Positions 37,901-49,100 of a stretch of DNA of 64,000 bases are shown here, one piece after another. How positions within the stretch are numbered: the stretch's first letter is position 1; every line of letters begins with the position of its first letter. The stretch spans positions 23,111 to 87,110 of the forward strand of contig JABYQR010000192.1 in NCBI GenBank assembly GCA_022592445.1, given 5' to 3'. This DNA comes from Cytidiella melzeri (lineage: Eukaryota; Basidiomycota; Agaricomycetes; Polyporales; Irpicaceae). The notes under the pieces were generated by a model. The model did no database searches. It saw only the letters and a list, made by a program, of their open reading frames with translations, and had not been told where the DNA came from. Position numbers and translations under genes: made by a program.

Positions 37901-38209
37901 GGAAGTCGAACGTTCAAACTTCTGGCTCGAGGTCCCCAAGATCGTCAAACGCTTCTGGATCGCCCTCGTCGCTTCAATTTTGATCAGCGTCACCATGGTC
38001 ATCCTCACCACCGACCTCATCCCCGTCGGATGGCAGATTCCTGGTTGGGACTGGGCGGTCATCTTCCCGCTCGCTATCACCGTTGGATGCCATGTTCTTT
38101 ACCCCGTACGTCGCATCCAGTCTTATTTTCCTCCTCCGTCTCCAGGAAAAACTAACTCTTGTGTCAACAGATCGTGTTGAACCCTTGGTTGATGATCTTC
38201 TCATACTAG
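34946..38209 (+). CDS. Multi-pass family 2 glycosyltransferase (polysaccharide synthase-like)
   Basis: The start MDYDAYDALLHHIFKQ precedes an N-terminal cytosolic domain (GDAWFKPSEENVHAGVCLR, YENRYLEPFE, DERVLVVWAYNLDNIIP), a Lys/Glu-rich stretch and membrane segments near 35850-36150. The GT-A core follows: PHITVEMPVYKE, SSIFINDDGLQLL, FKKASNMNYGLALSL, LILIVDSDTVVPEDC (DxD, about 36835), VGHNAFLRW, SEDFDMALRLQLKGY (catalytic ED, about 37150) and ELNRWQKYAYG (QxxRW-type acceptor site, about 37265). Four or five more helices reach the C-terminus (NPWLMIFSY). About ten short introns keep the frame, and the stop TAG is at 38207-38209. It is a processive-type GT2 but lacks the full chitin-synthase signature set, so the polysaccharide is unknown. 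Agaricomycetes have an uncharacterised family of this shape. Confidence 0.9.
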
Positions 38210-38502
38210 GCACTCTTTGGCTATTGCCGTCTTGCCCTCTCTGGCTGGTATGCCTGACACGCTCTTTCTGAGACCTTTTTTTTGGGAACTTTTGATGGAC
38301 GATCTGTAGGATATACGATATTTGTAAACATGTTTTCTCCCCTTGCATAGACGTCTTATTTACTGCTAATGGATAATTGCGATACGTTCGTCGAAATATG
38401 ATACTGTTGAGTAGGACTCGGTGACGGCGGCGGGCCGGGTGTGCAATGGCATGGAGATTCTTGAACTGTTGTAACTTGCTCGCTGCATCAGCTCCAGCAG
38501 AA

Positions 38503-39895
38503 ATGTCCCCCAGGCCTATCTGCCTCGTCCGAGGATCCATAAGTCAGTCAATGGCTGTTTTATAGTACTACCACAGTCGCCGCTAACGTATCGAACTCTT
38601 GATAAACCAGACATTGACGAGTTTTTCCACGGTAAATCATACAGCTCGCTCGATGCTTCATATTGCTGACCCACGACGAACGTCAATAGTGCCGGCGGTG
38701 GTGCGACCTGGAGAGACACTGTCTTCCTCGCGGTTCGAACGCCGCGCGGGTGGTAAAGGGGCCAACCAAGCTGTGGCCGTCGCTCGAGCTGGAGGCAAAG
38801 TCAACCTCGTCGGCGCCGTAGGGTCCGACGGTGACTGGGTCTTGCAAGACCTCACGCACCTGGGCGTTGACACCAGCAAGGTTCTTGTGACAGTCGAGGT
38901 AGTAAATACGCCCATTTTTTTTGGATGTGTGGAAACTTGAGGCTTACAGTTCTGGCTTAGGAGCCAACAGGTCGGGCTATCATCCAGCTCACACCCCAAG
39001 GCGAGAATTCTATCAGTGAGTCACCGCTGTTTCCCTCTCAATATTGTCGGCCAAATTTTGATTCCTCATTGGCTAGTTCTTCACCGTGGTGCAAACTACC
39101 ACCTCTCAGCCTCTCCGGTGTCCGACCGGCCTGAGGATCAAGAGTACACTCATCTACTACTGCAGAACGAGATTCCCTACCAAGTCACGCTCGCCTATCT
39201 GTCGCATTCATACCGAACCCAGAAGACGTCATTCTTCAACCCCTCGCCTCTTCCGACAGGAGATCAGATCAAGGCCTTTCCGTGGGAGCAACTCGACTGG
39301 CTTATCGTCAACGAAGGGGAAGCCCTCGACCTTCTAAGGGTCATCGGAGAGCCTCCTACCCGGAACCCTGCACAATCTGGTAGAACAACCGATAATGAAG
39401 AGGGCGAGATGCTATCTTCTACGCGACAGGTTCTCCGTAATCTCCACACGCATCCGTCGTTTTCGGGCACAGTCAACGTTATATGTACCCTCGGAGCGTC
39501 AGGTGTCTTGGCGCTGGTTCCTCATCTTCTCAGCGACGGAGAGGACGAGATCATGCATGTTCCCGCGTTAAAACTAGACCCTGCGGCGGTCAAGGACACG
39601 ACGGGCGCAGGCGACTGCTTTGCCGGCTACTTTGTCGCAGAGCTCATGCAACTATCCAACTATGCGACTGGGGCTCCAGCCGCGCAAAACGCGGTGTCTA
39701 GGCAGGACGTGATCCAGACGCTGGAACGCTGCGTGAACGTAAGCAATCCACGAGGGGCCTGTCAACTGTAGTTGACCTTACTCTATGTCTGTCTAGGCTG
39801 CAGGGCTTTGTGTGCAGCGACTGGGCGCAATGGAGAGTATACCGTCAAGGTGCGATGTTGACACCCACATGCGCGTCCGAAACGTGAGTTCATAG
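38503..39895 (+). CDS. RBK1: Ribokinase (PfkB family)
   Basis: The first exon is only 13 codons (MSPRPICLVRGSI, from 38503). A GTCAGT...CAG intron leads to NIDEFFH, and another (GTAAAT...TAG) to VPAVVRPGETLSSSRFERRAGGKGANQAVAVARAGG, the PfkB substrate-binding GGKGxNQA signature. VGAVGSDGDWVLQDL, GRAIIQLTPQGENSI and WLIVNEGEALDLL follow. VKDTTGAGDCFAGYF (about 39595) carries the GAGD anion hole and catalytic Asp. The last exon (AAGLCVQRLGAMESIPSR) ends at TAG 39893-39895. It phosphorylates D-ribose to ribose-5-phosphate in the cytosol. A run of residues between the substrate strand and the GAGD motif (SGRTTDNEEGEM) is an insertion compared with bacterial ribokinases. The 5' exons were deduced from splice logic and join perfectly. 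Confidence 0.93.
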
Positions 39896-40291
39896 GCGGA
39901 CGGAGTTGGCAGCGGATAACCAAGTCTGGCGCGATGTCAGTACGTACAGTAGTTGGGGCTATCACCTTTACCGTTAGCGTCAGAACGATTTGTATTCCAT
40001 CTGCCACAGTATATCCACCAGTGCGGTTACTTAAGATAAAGGGACCAAAAATCATAGTCGGATAAGACTACGAGAAAGTGAATTATGAGTCGGTCGTCGT
40101 ATTCATCTGAGGCCCTCGTACAAGATGTTCCAAAGGTACAGCTAAATAAACCGGGATTCAACAAAGGCGTATATGTCGCTGAATCGCAAGTTGGGATAAA
40201 GTATATACAGCACTGAAGATAATATTATTGAGCAAAGGTGGGGCATATGATGGTTCGGCAGCAAAGGTGGGGTGAGAAGCGCGTATCGCGT
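39896..40291. other. Convergent 3' flank, no gene
   Basis: This lies between the stop codons of ribokinase and the small secreted protein gene. No recognisable frame or RNA. Confidence 0.4.
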
Positions 40292-40921
40292 TTAGCTGTC
40301 AGAGCCAGACTGCGTGCACTTTGCGGACGTAGGGCAGTTGGTTTGCAGAGTGTTCTGGAGTGCGCCACCCTGCGTTCCATAGAATGTAAACAATAGCGCA
40401 TTTCAACATCCATTCCAAGAACGACTTACAAAATCCCATGTGCAGGCACCGCCCGGGTAGGCACACTGGTATCCAGTAAACTGGTTGATCAAGACACCAG
40501 TGTCGCCGAGATTGTCGGTGGGGCACGTGCAGCCACCAGAGGTGCTGCAGGGGGAAACGGTGGGGCAGTTGGTCTGGAAGATGTTTTGCAAAGCGCCAGA
40601 CTGTGTTGTACACGTATGTTAGATTTCTTCGACGACGTACAGAAGAAAGTAACCTACCTTGTCGTCCCACGTGCAAGCACCGTTGGGGTACGCGCACTGG
40701 TACCCAGGGTACACATTAATTAGGACACCGGAGTCCCCGTTGAGATCGCTGGGACATTCACAGTCCCCTCCACCGCCAAAGCAGGCGAAGGTGATGATCT
40801 GACCGGTGAGCCCACGACGATGCAAGTCCGACGAGGGAGAAAAGGCGGAGCGAGGTGTATTAAGGGCAGTAGCAGAAGCTACAAGAGAGGAGAAGAGCAA
40901 CACAAGGGAAGTGTGGAACAT
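40292..40921 (-). CDS. Small secreted cysteine-rich protein made of two tandem repeats
   Basis: A signal peptide (MFHTSLVLLFSSLVASATA) is followed by a short linker with a dibasic LHRR site. Two copies of a repeat of about 45 residues follow. Copy 1: CECPSDLNGDSGVLINVYPG, then YQCAYPNGACTWDDKSGALQN and TNCPT. Copy 2: CTCPTDNLGDTGVLINQFTG, then YQCAYPGGACTWDFGGALQNT and TNCPT. Each copy is broken by an intron at the same place, after the CTWD motif (about 40620-40660 and 40375-40430), so the duplication included the exon structure. The protein ends with KCTQSGSDS at 40292-40294. Cysteine pairs suggest disulfides and an extracellular role. I do not recognise a named domain, so effector, wall or hydrophilic matrix functions stay open. 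Confidence 0.85.
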
Positions 40922-42160
40922 GTCGCAATCGATATTGTGTGGACTTGAGAGGGCTGAAAGGTTGGGAAGCTGCTTGCTGTGACTTGAGAGCAGTGGTCAC
41001 CCTTATATAGCTTTCGTCGTGCGCGTGTAGCAATTATCTTAGGCAACACGGATACCACGGACCTTAGAGCAGAATGAACGAGGGCTGGACGGTCGGTTCT
41101 GCAACGTCTGCGTCGGGGTGGCCCAGCTACCGACCGCATGTACGGGCGGAACTGCCTTGAGATGTCAATTCTGTCACCAAAAGGTGTGCCTGGAACACAG
41201 TGATGCTGTAGGCTTGAGCCTTGAGATCCAGATATCAACCTGCACTCACCAACCGTGTGCGGCGTTCATAGTTTGACCATTAACCGAAATGTGAGAAGGC
41301 GGAAGAAGCGTGAGTATACCCTCCGGACCCGCAGAGATGTCGAGCATCCTGCTAGGTGCAGTTGACGGAGGTGAATCATCATGGGACTGCCATACGTCGA
41401 CAAAACTGTCACACAGGACGCCACGGTGAGCTCTGTACAAAATCAGCCTGGAACGCGTACCTCGACTAACCCTGCACGGAGAAGAGAATGAGCCGGAGTC
41501 ATCAGCGTGAACGTGCAAGCTTGAGTATTGAGAGATGCTTTACGAATGGGAAAACAAGTTCACCGCATCGCGGCAGGTCCCACCAGTTTGTGTACCTATC
41601 ACCCAAGTGACAGAGCTCAAAACGTAGCACTGGATACATCAGGAGATTGACCCGGAGGAATATAGACATATATAGGTGTTGTATGCTCGGTAGTTCCATA
41701 GACTTTCCTTTGATATATTTGTTTGTGTGAGCCTACAACCTCAACGCCGCCTTACGCGCCTTGACTTTGACTTTCCTGATAGCCCGCAGCGGTTGCCCGC
41801 GATCTCCAACGCTGTCACGTTCATGTTGTGAGAGACGTTGGGAGAACACCGAGGTTAAACTCTGGACAAGACATATCGCGTGCATGAGAGCCATATCAAT
41901 ATGTAACGTAGCGACATATTGGTGTAAAGCGAGTCAGTACAGTAGCAAAATCAGCCCAGAAGCAATCGAGCACATACAAATACACGTTGAGATACAAACG
42001 CGTCGAAGAATTCTCGAAGAGATAAGCGCAAGCGTGTTCACCATAAGGGAGAGTGGAAGAGGTATTTGCACTGGCCAGACAAACAAGAATCGAGCTCTCA
42101 GCGCTAGATCGTAAGCTGAGTAGTGAAACAAACATGTCAGCGACAAGAAGCCAAGCGAGT
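40922..42160. other. 1.2-kb stretch with no supported gene
   Basis: It includes the promoter of the small secreted protein (a CTTATATAGC TATA-like box near 41003). Two short minus-strand frames (41246-41518 and 41502-41699) have no recognisable motif and no clear splicing. Confidence 0.4.
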
Positions 42161-43320
42161 CTATGAATCACGCACCCTGAGTTGCGCAAAACCGGTCAAA
42201 GCTTTCTCAATTTCCTCATTCAAGAGCTCCTTGCAATCCGGACACGTCGTACTTACAGCAATCGGACGCAAGCTTGTCTCGATGTCAATGCGAGAGAGAG
42301 CTATGGTAGAGACACACACACATGCTATAAACACACGAAGCGTGATGCACCGAATTAAAGCTCAAGTGCTCACTTGAAGCCACCCAAAACAGTCTCGTAC
42401 ACTCCAACTTGAAGTCCAAACGAGTGTTCTCCTGTTGCTCACTGGAGCAGTACGACTTTTCCTGATGCGGCTCCGGATGGACGAAGAATATCTCCTTCAT
42501 CTTCTCGCCCCGTGCCTCATGCAGTCCGTACAGCCTCTGCAAATAGCGTGCACCCATGCTATCCGCTAATTCACTCGGCATGTGGTGAACTTTCAGGTGG
42601 AGCGTGTCAGCAGATGCAGCCACAGCTAGTTCCTCGAGGTTGTATGCTGCGGCGAGCGCGTACGTTTCAAACGGGTGGTTTGGGGCCTGGAGGAGTATCG
42701 CGGTGTACAGTGGGTCTCCGCGAGAGGTGTATCGATCCAGAGGCGTCATGCCGTATTTGTGCAGTGCCCGAAGCGCAGCGCCGAGGCACGCGAGTGTAGG
42801 CTTGTAAGAATGACAAGGCAAACCGTACGCGGCGTGTAGCAGGATGTTCAACACGTCCGAAGGTTCTCCTAGAATGAGCTTGAGAGGGCGATCAGGTGTG
42901 TATGGAGTATTCGCGGTTGTATTTCCGGCAAAATGGTTGTTAGAGGCAAATGTGAGCTTCTGACTGTGAACGGCGAAGTAAACATGATCTGAGGAGCGGA
43001 TGGATGTGTCCGGGGAGGGATTGTCTTGACGAGCGTTGCCTTCACCGTTGAAGGCGTCGGAAACGTAAACCGGTCCTTCCTCCTTGAAAAAACGGGGGTT
43101 TTCACAGAGTATACTGACCTGTGAGTAATAGTAAGGATGTTCGGTTGAGGCTACAGTAGGCAACTGGTATGGGAGCCGGACATACTGGATGAGCCGCCTG
43201 TGTGTTATCGCCCATATTTCACGCTTTTCTAGCGAATTGTTACGGCCTTGGAAGACTCTGTTGGTGGACTGCGAAGGTGGGATAGCTTGTGTGGGTGTCT
43301 GCCCTGGGTAGATCGAGTAC
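42161..43320 (-). CDS. Probable BTB/POZ-like fungal protein, 5' end unresolved
   Basis: The main exon reads KEEGPVYVSDAFNGEGNARQ, then DHVYFAVHSQKLTFASNNHFAG, LKLILGEPSDVLNILLHAAYGL, LRALHKYGM, ILLQAPNHPFETYALAAAYNLEELAVAASADTLHL and MGARYLQRLYGLHEARGEKMKEIFF. A 'non-permissive structure then trough then tail' pattern (data-like strand, Ser/Pro linker, BTB-like helices) recalls the agaricomycete BTB families. A GTGAGC...TAG intron near 42377 leads to the last exon, RIDIETSLRPIA...CPDCKELLNEEIEKAL, ending at 42161-42163. The CPDC pair near the end is conserved-looking. The frame is open up to about 43330 at its 5' side, but no ATG joins cleanly, so the first exon is missing. Function is unknown beyond a likely protein-interaction role. 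Confidence 0.65.
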
Positions 43321-45251
43321 GATCGAGGCTGTCAGGCGCGAGGAGAAAGGACGAGTGTGTTGGGAGGCGGTAGGGATGGCGGTCGTAGACAGAACCACAT
43401 GACGCTGGAGGCAGGTACCGCGAGGGTATATTGTGAAGGTGGCCAGGTTTGTAGCGGCCCAACTCCAAGCTTCAACCGGCGTTAACATACTGCGGGGCGC
43501 GCTGCCCGACGCAAAGTTCTGCCCATGGCCAGCGACCACTGCTTGCGCTTCTTCGTCACCCCGCCGCGGCCGTTATCGCTGTTATTATTGTCCGTTCACG
43601 GTTGTCTCCCAACTGCCTGCTAGAGGGTGTGTGGAAGGGTCTGGTAGTGAGGGTGCTCGAAGACAGTCCTAACTCCAAGGTACGATCCACTCTTTGTAGA
43701 CCATCTGGCCAATACCTTTCTACCCTGGCCCTTCGCTTCCTTCATCGTCGTCCTATCCAGCACAGGCATTAATGGGTCTCAGCAGCTCCGGGTACTGTTG
43801 AACTCTCAGAAGAATCAACATCACACACGGGGACATCATGCGGACAATACTGGTACTCTCGTCTGTCAGGTAACTCAGGTTCGGACATCCTTCAACGAAC
43901 GTACGCTACAAAGGGTCGGAGGATCTATATTCTTGACCACAGAGCATTGCCTCATCCCGTCGAGCTCAGGCTTGTTCCATCCGGATCCAATAACCACGGC
44001 AAACTACATCTATAAAGGGGCGAATGATACAAGACGAGGCGCGAACTTCCTGGCGGAAATAACCAGCGTGTCAAGTTCACTGTTTCATGTCCTTTTCATG
44101 GAACAATCGCCCTGCGTCTGACGGTCAACACCTGGACCTGCTGGGTAATAGACACTTGAATGCACGACAGCCAAAGCATAGGCGCGCTCGACTCACCACG
44201 GCTGCACGTCCCCCAAGCGGACCGTCGCGTTTACACCTGCTAGCAGGGGTAGATGAACCCCTAGGCGTCCAAAATCTGAAGAGCTCTATCCACTGTTACC
44301 AAGCTACACCAAGGGAGGCGCAAAAGGATAGCGTGGAATACGAGCCATCTAGAGGCCAGGGTGGGTGTTTTTGTTCGACTTCTCTGGCTCTCCACGTCAA
44401 CGTAGCTAGAAGTCGGTCATGTTTCTCCATTCTCCACAGTTGGCCCGGTGAGGAAGCAGGAGCAGCACTGGGCTACTCCTAGGACCCATTCAGCGCGCGC
44501 GTCTTGTTTTCAAAGACGATTCGACAAACAAACGAGGATAGACACAGCTGGCAGAAATCAAGCCACTGCAAATTGCATGCACTGGTTGAGGACCCAAGAG
44601 AGCTGCTAGACGTAGGCTTTGCGATCTTAAGCGGGGGTGAAGATGCGGTGAGAGCTGGGGTGGGCGAGCAGTTTGTCGTGCTGCAGGCTTAGGAGGGTGA
44701 GCGAACGAGGTTGTTGCTACGATTTATGCTGCTGAAGGATGCCTTACCTCTCACCAAGGTCTCCGTGGGCTACTAATCGTTTCCCGGGGAGAGAAGATGA
44801 TGACGTCCTTTCAATCAAGCTGACAACGACCTCGGGATGCAATGTGTGCAGCAGTGGTACAAGACATGAACGAGGAACTCACAGGCGCGACGGAAGGACT
44901 TCCAGTCTCTAGGCTGCTCATCCCTGATTAGGGGACGATGCATCGATAGCCAAGTGACTCCCGCAGACCAACGGCATGAGGGTTCCTGATACCGCTGCCA
45001 GTGTAAAAGGCGAGGGACAACAAGTAGTAATAGCTCGTAAGCGCCTGGCGGTCATTACTCCTCAAATTCGAACCCGGCTCGTATCTCTGAACCGTGTGTC
45101 TGGCAGATGCAATGAGACCGCGCCGTACTAGCTGGCGAGACTCGAGCACATATACTGGTATCATAAGTATTATATAGCTAGTGACCACCACGCTGACGTA
45201 GCGCGCTACCAGATTGCACTTGGGACGGATTCACTTTTCGCCAGCATTGAA
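43321..45251. other. 1.9-kb stretch with no supported gene, flank of the transposon nest
   Basis: Several frames of 60-130 codons occur (for instance plus-strand 43798-44121 and 44087-44482), but their composition is irregular and no domain or splice pattern is visible. No tRNA cloverleaf was found, although a B-box-like stretch occurs near 45060. Confidence 0.4.
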
Positions 45252-45254
45252 TTA

Positions 45255-45415
45255 GGGCCTGATCGGCGCCGCATTTTGTAGTCGAGTCGACTACAAAATA
45301 ATCCCCCGCCATCAACAAATACGCTGTCAAAAAAGGGGGAATAAGCGTTGAATTATTTTATTTGGCAGGGTATTATAAAATAATGTGCCTGCATCATGCG
45401 GCGCCAATCAGGCCC
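45255..45415. mobile_element. Tourist/PIF-Harbinger-like MITE, 161 bp
   Basis: It starts GGGCCTGATCGGCGCCGC and ends with the near-perfect complement GCGGCGCCAATCAGGCCC (one mismatch over 18 bp). TTA is present directly outside both ends (45252-45254 and 45416-45418), the target duplication expected for PIF/Harbinger elements. It has no coding capacity. An internal near-palindrome (about 45283-45308, TTTGTAGTC...GACTACAAA) could form a second hairpin. Confidence 0.82.
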
Positions 45416-45418
45416 TTA

Positions 45419-45926
45419 GTCTCACGTGGCCAGCCTCTCACGATACCCCAATTTGGGGCCCCTGTCGTAAGAGTTTAGTGTTTTCCCAACAAGGAAGGCG
45501 GGGTCGCGCCCTAAGATAGACCCAGAGCTTGTAAAGAAGGTATGAGTGCAGTGAATGACTGGGAAGTCAACTAACTCTAGGAGTAAGTGTCTTGTTCTTT
45601 CTGTGCTCTCTGGGAGCAGTATATATACATGTCTGTAACTAAGTCAATAAACGCTACAGTAATGTTGTATGAGTAAAAATTGGTAATGCACAGCCCTGCT
45701 TGCTAATACTACTGAACAGAGAATGTAAGTGATGACTGAGCATCCTGCATAACTGAATGGTGCTGACTGAGCCTTTGCTAAGATCAATACAATTGATGTA
45801 TGAGATATGAGTCAGAAGAAGCCTTATGAGACTTCTGCTGTTCAGTCATGGGAACTACTGGAACACAACACTATAAGGTGCAAGTATTGCAATGTGTGTG
45901 GCTGTCAAAGCGAGATTGTTGAGCAA
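45419..45926. other. Possible old LTR-like remnant flanking the nest
   Basis: No gene. AGTATATATACATG (about 45617) followed by TCAATAAACGC (about 45643) has the TATA-then-AATAAA spacing seen in LTR promoters, but no terminal TG/CA pair or second copy could be fixed. A short frame at 45807-45935 with a CKYC motif is not convincing. Confidence 0.25.
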
Positions 45927-45935
45927 TGGTGTAAC

Positions 45936-45937
<2 letters not shown>
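45927..45937. repeat. Target-site duplication of LINE-A (3' side copy)
   Basis: TGGTGTAACAG directly precedes the poly-T run. It is identical to 53422-53432 beyond the 5' end of the element. Confidence 0.9.

Positions 45938-45987
<50 letters not shown>
45938..45987 (-). other. Poly-A tail of LINE-A (50 nt, poly-T on + strand)
   Basis: An uninterrupted run of 50 T on the plus strand lies directly after the target duplication and before the LINE 3' UTR. Confidence 0.92.
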
Positions 45988-45992
<5 letters not shown>

Positions 45993-46151
45993 CCACGTGT
46001 TTAAAGTGCGTACTACCATGGTACATGTACACCTAATAACTTACGGAGACAGAGACGATAGAAAAAGAGAAGGGAAAGGAACGAAACCGGGGGCCCAAAC
46101 ACTGATGAACAGCTAGCGTGTTACCGAAGGGGGACTTCAATCCCTCGCCCG

Positions 46152-49100
46152 CTAGCGCCCTAGGTGACTCGACTCCGGGCGGTGGTGAGCCGCATCGTCG
46201 CCTCGTCGTATGTGCTCCCTTGCCTGCGCCGGCGCGAGCCCAAACTCGGTGAGTACTTGTATCTGCGCTGCCTCGTCCAACGCCCCCTCTGCTGCAATGC
46301 ACCTTAGCGCGGCCAATGCATAAGTCTTGTTGAAGGAGGCAAGTGACGCCTTCGGGTCCCGGCGAAACCAGTGGTCAAATGCCTTTTTCCGCATAGTAGT
46401 GTGAAGGTTGATCCTGAGGACGGCTGGTGAGTTACAATCCCCTTCCTCGAGATCCCGGAACCCCCGCTCAACAAGCTCCAGCCACTGGAAGGTGACGGCC
46501 GCGGGGTTCAGTTGGAGAAATTCATTGACTTCCTCCAGCTCAGGCTGAGTGCCACGCCAGAGTTGCTGTGCGTGAGCAGCTGGATCTACACCCTGCGGTG
46601 CGACTGGTGCAAGATCCAGTGCGTCCCGTCGACGTTCCCCGTGCCGTCGCACATCCGGCGGCTTGTGTTTTCTGATCCACAGTTCGCAGTCGAACCACAT
46701 GTGGTCCCTGGTCTCGATACTGATCCGCCCGCACCAGCATTCGCGCCTCCCCTCCAGGTTGAACCTTTCGCGGAAGGCTCCATGTGGAAAGTGGCCACTG
46801 ACGAACCGCACAAGTCGAGACATGTGAGTAGTACTACTCCCCGCCGTCTTCAGGAACCAATTAGCTGAGGTGTGCTTACATTTGGCAAACAAGGGGGCGC
46901 GATTGATGAGGGACTGCTGCCCTCGATACTTAGGCCGTTCCATGTCCTTTGACCAAGCCAGGTAGGCTTGGGCCGTAACCTGCTGACGCGCGTACGCAAA
47001 CGACACATCGTCACAGGGTTCTTTGGTGGCTAAGCCCGCCTCCCGGTCCACCACCGTGTTCCAGTATACTCCCCGGTGACCCGGGCTCCACCAGAGGTGC
47101 ACACGGTGCTGCTCCGATTCCTCGAGCCATGGTCGGATGGACGCGCTCGCAGCCACTGCCAGCATTTGGGACGGTCCGCGCCCAGGTGCCAGGATAGAGG
47201 CCAGGGCTGCAGAATTGTCAGCAAAGACGTGTATGTCGGTTACCGAGTCTGGCAAGTCAGTCACTGCCTCACGCAACCCTCGCGCCAACGCAGCCATCTC
47301 AGCATCGTACGGTGTGGCCTGACCGCACCCAAAACGCCCCTGCCGCACCTTGTTAGAGTGCTTGACTAGCCACGCCGAACCAGCTCGTACTGGCCGGGTA
47401 GGGTCGCTATCTTTCTTTTGTGATCCGTCCGTGAAGACGATTGCGCAAGTGCAATCCCGCTCAAGACTCCGGATCAGCGGGTTGAGTTTTGTGTTGACCC
47501 ACGAGTCGAGTGCATCCCGATTGGCTTTTGGGGGAGCCACTGCCCCATCCACCACGTTCATGTGCGGGATAATCTGCGCTGCAAATTCGTCCTGTAACCG
47601 CTGCCCCGGCCGGCATTCGTCATGCAGCACGTCAAACACCTCTGTGCACACCGCCCCTAGCGAATGGATGTGGCTCACGGGGGTGACCCCGTCTCTACCA
47701 GGCCTCCCGCGTAGAGGTAGGGGCACAACTGCACGTGTTGCCAGAGTCCGCCATGGGGGCGGTAAGAGAGCACGCGTGGGGTGCCCCGCGTGGAGTACAC
47801 GGGTGCGCAAACATGCCTTTTTCATGAACTTATCAATCTGGTGTTTGATAGGGAACAAGCCCGCCATCATCTCGAGTGCTCCAATTGGCGTCGTGCGGAA
47901 ACCTCCAGTTATCCACCGCGCCGCCTTATTCTGGGCCTTCTGAAGCGAGTTCGCTATCCACGACTTCCCTTTCCACTGAGGGTGCCACCACAGTTGCGCG
48001 CCGTAGGCTAGGATAGGCAAGACGTTCGAGATGTACAAGCGTCGCTTGTCCTTCGGTGTCATCCCCCTAGCAGAGTTACCGAGCATCCGAAGAGCCTGTA
48101 CAGTGCTGGACGCCTTGGTGGCGTAGAACCGCACATGATCACGGAAGGTGAGCTTCGGATCTAAGAAGAATCCCAGGTACCTCATCTTTGCCTTTGGCGC
48201 GATGGTATGCAGGTTCCCTTGGATTTGTATTTTCAGCTTCGGCCCCAATGGTTCGCCTCTGCCCCACTCGGCCTCGCGGGCGCGCCTGAAGTGCATGAGC
48301 TCGAGCTTGTCAAGTTCCACTCCCAGCCCGAGACGTCCGAGGTTAGTGACCACAGACTCGAATAAGCCCTTGATAATCCAGTTGTTATAGATTAGGCCGT
48401 CCCTTCGATCGTGAACGGGTCCCAGTTTGCCTGCCACGTGAATGAGCCCGTCATCAACGAAGAATTGTAAAGTGGCATTGCCCTCGAGGACCTTCCCCTC
48501 TGGGGCAACAAGGTGGAGTATGGGCGCAATGTACAGCCCGGTGAGTACCGGGGATAGAGCGGAGCCCTGACCAACACCTGTGGAGAAGTCTGCGGGGGCA
48601 GACACGTGGCCATTGAACAGGAACTCTGTCTGACGACCCACCAGGTAATTCGCAAAGTACGCGCAAAGACTAGCCTTGAAGCCTTGTTTCTTCAGGATGG
48701 CCGCCATCACGTCGTGATGAATGGATGGGAAGAACTGGGACACGTCGAGCAACAACGCAGTTGAGTCCACCCCCTGCTTCCACGCTTGCTGAACGTTGTG
48801 TACCAGCTGAATGCCCGCGTCCTGAGTGCTGTGCTGCATGGCCCCACCAAACTGGCAGGCGTGCATAATACCGAACTTCTGCGCGTCGAACTGCATTCGA
48901 CAGGCGATGACCTTTTCCAGCAACTTGCCCAAGCAGTTCAGCAGCACGATAGGACGATACACTTTGGCCCGGGAGTAGTCGGGCTTGTTTGGTTTTGGAA
49001 TAACCACAGTACGTGACTTCTTGAAGACTGACGGGTGTATGCCATGCTGAACGCACCCATTGAAGAACGCCGTAACCCGGAGCTCAATGTCACAGTGTTC

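Noticed and set aside
34946..38209. Chitin synthase call for the GT2 gene
   Set aside because: The GT-A motifs match GT2 in general, but the N-terminal domain and the acceptor motif (NRWQK rather than the chitin-synthase QRRRW) do not fit.
44087..44482. 131-codon plus-strand frame
   Set aside because: Irregular composition, no motif, no splice context and no ATG context of note; treated as chance.
45030..45110. tRNA gene suggested by a TTCGAACCC-type B box near 45060
   Set aside because: No matching A box or acceptor stem could be drawn on either strand.
45807..45989. Frame ending in a long phenylalanine run
   Set aside because: The run is the plus-strand view of the LINE-A poly-A tail, so it is not a protein.
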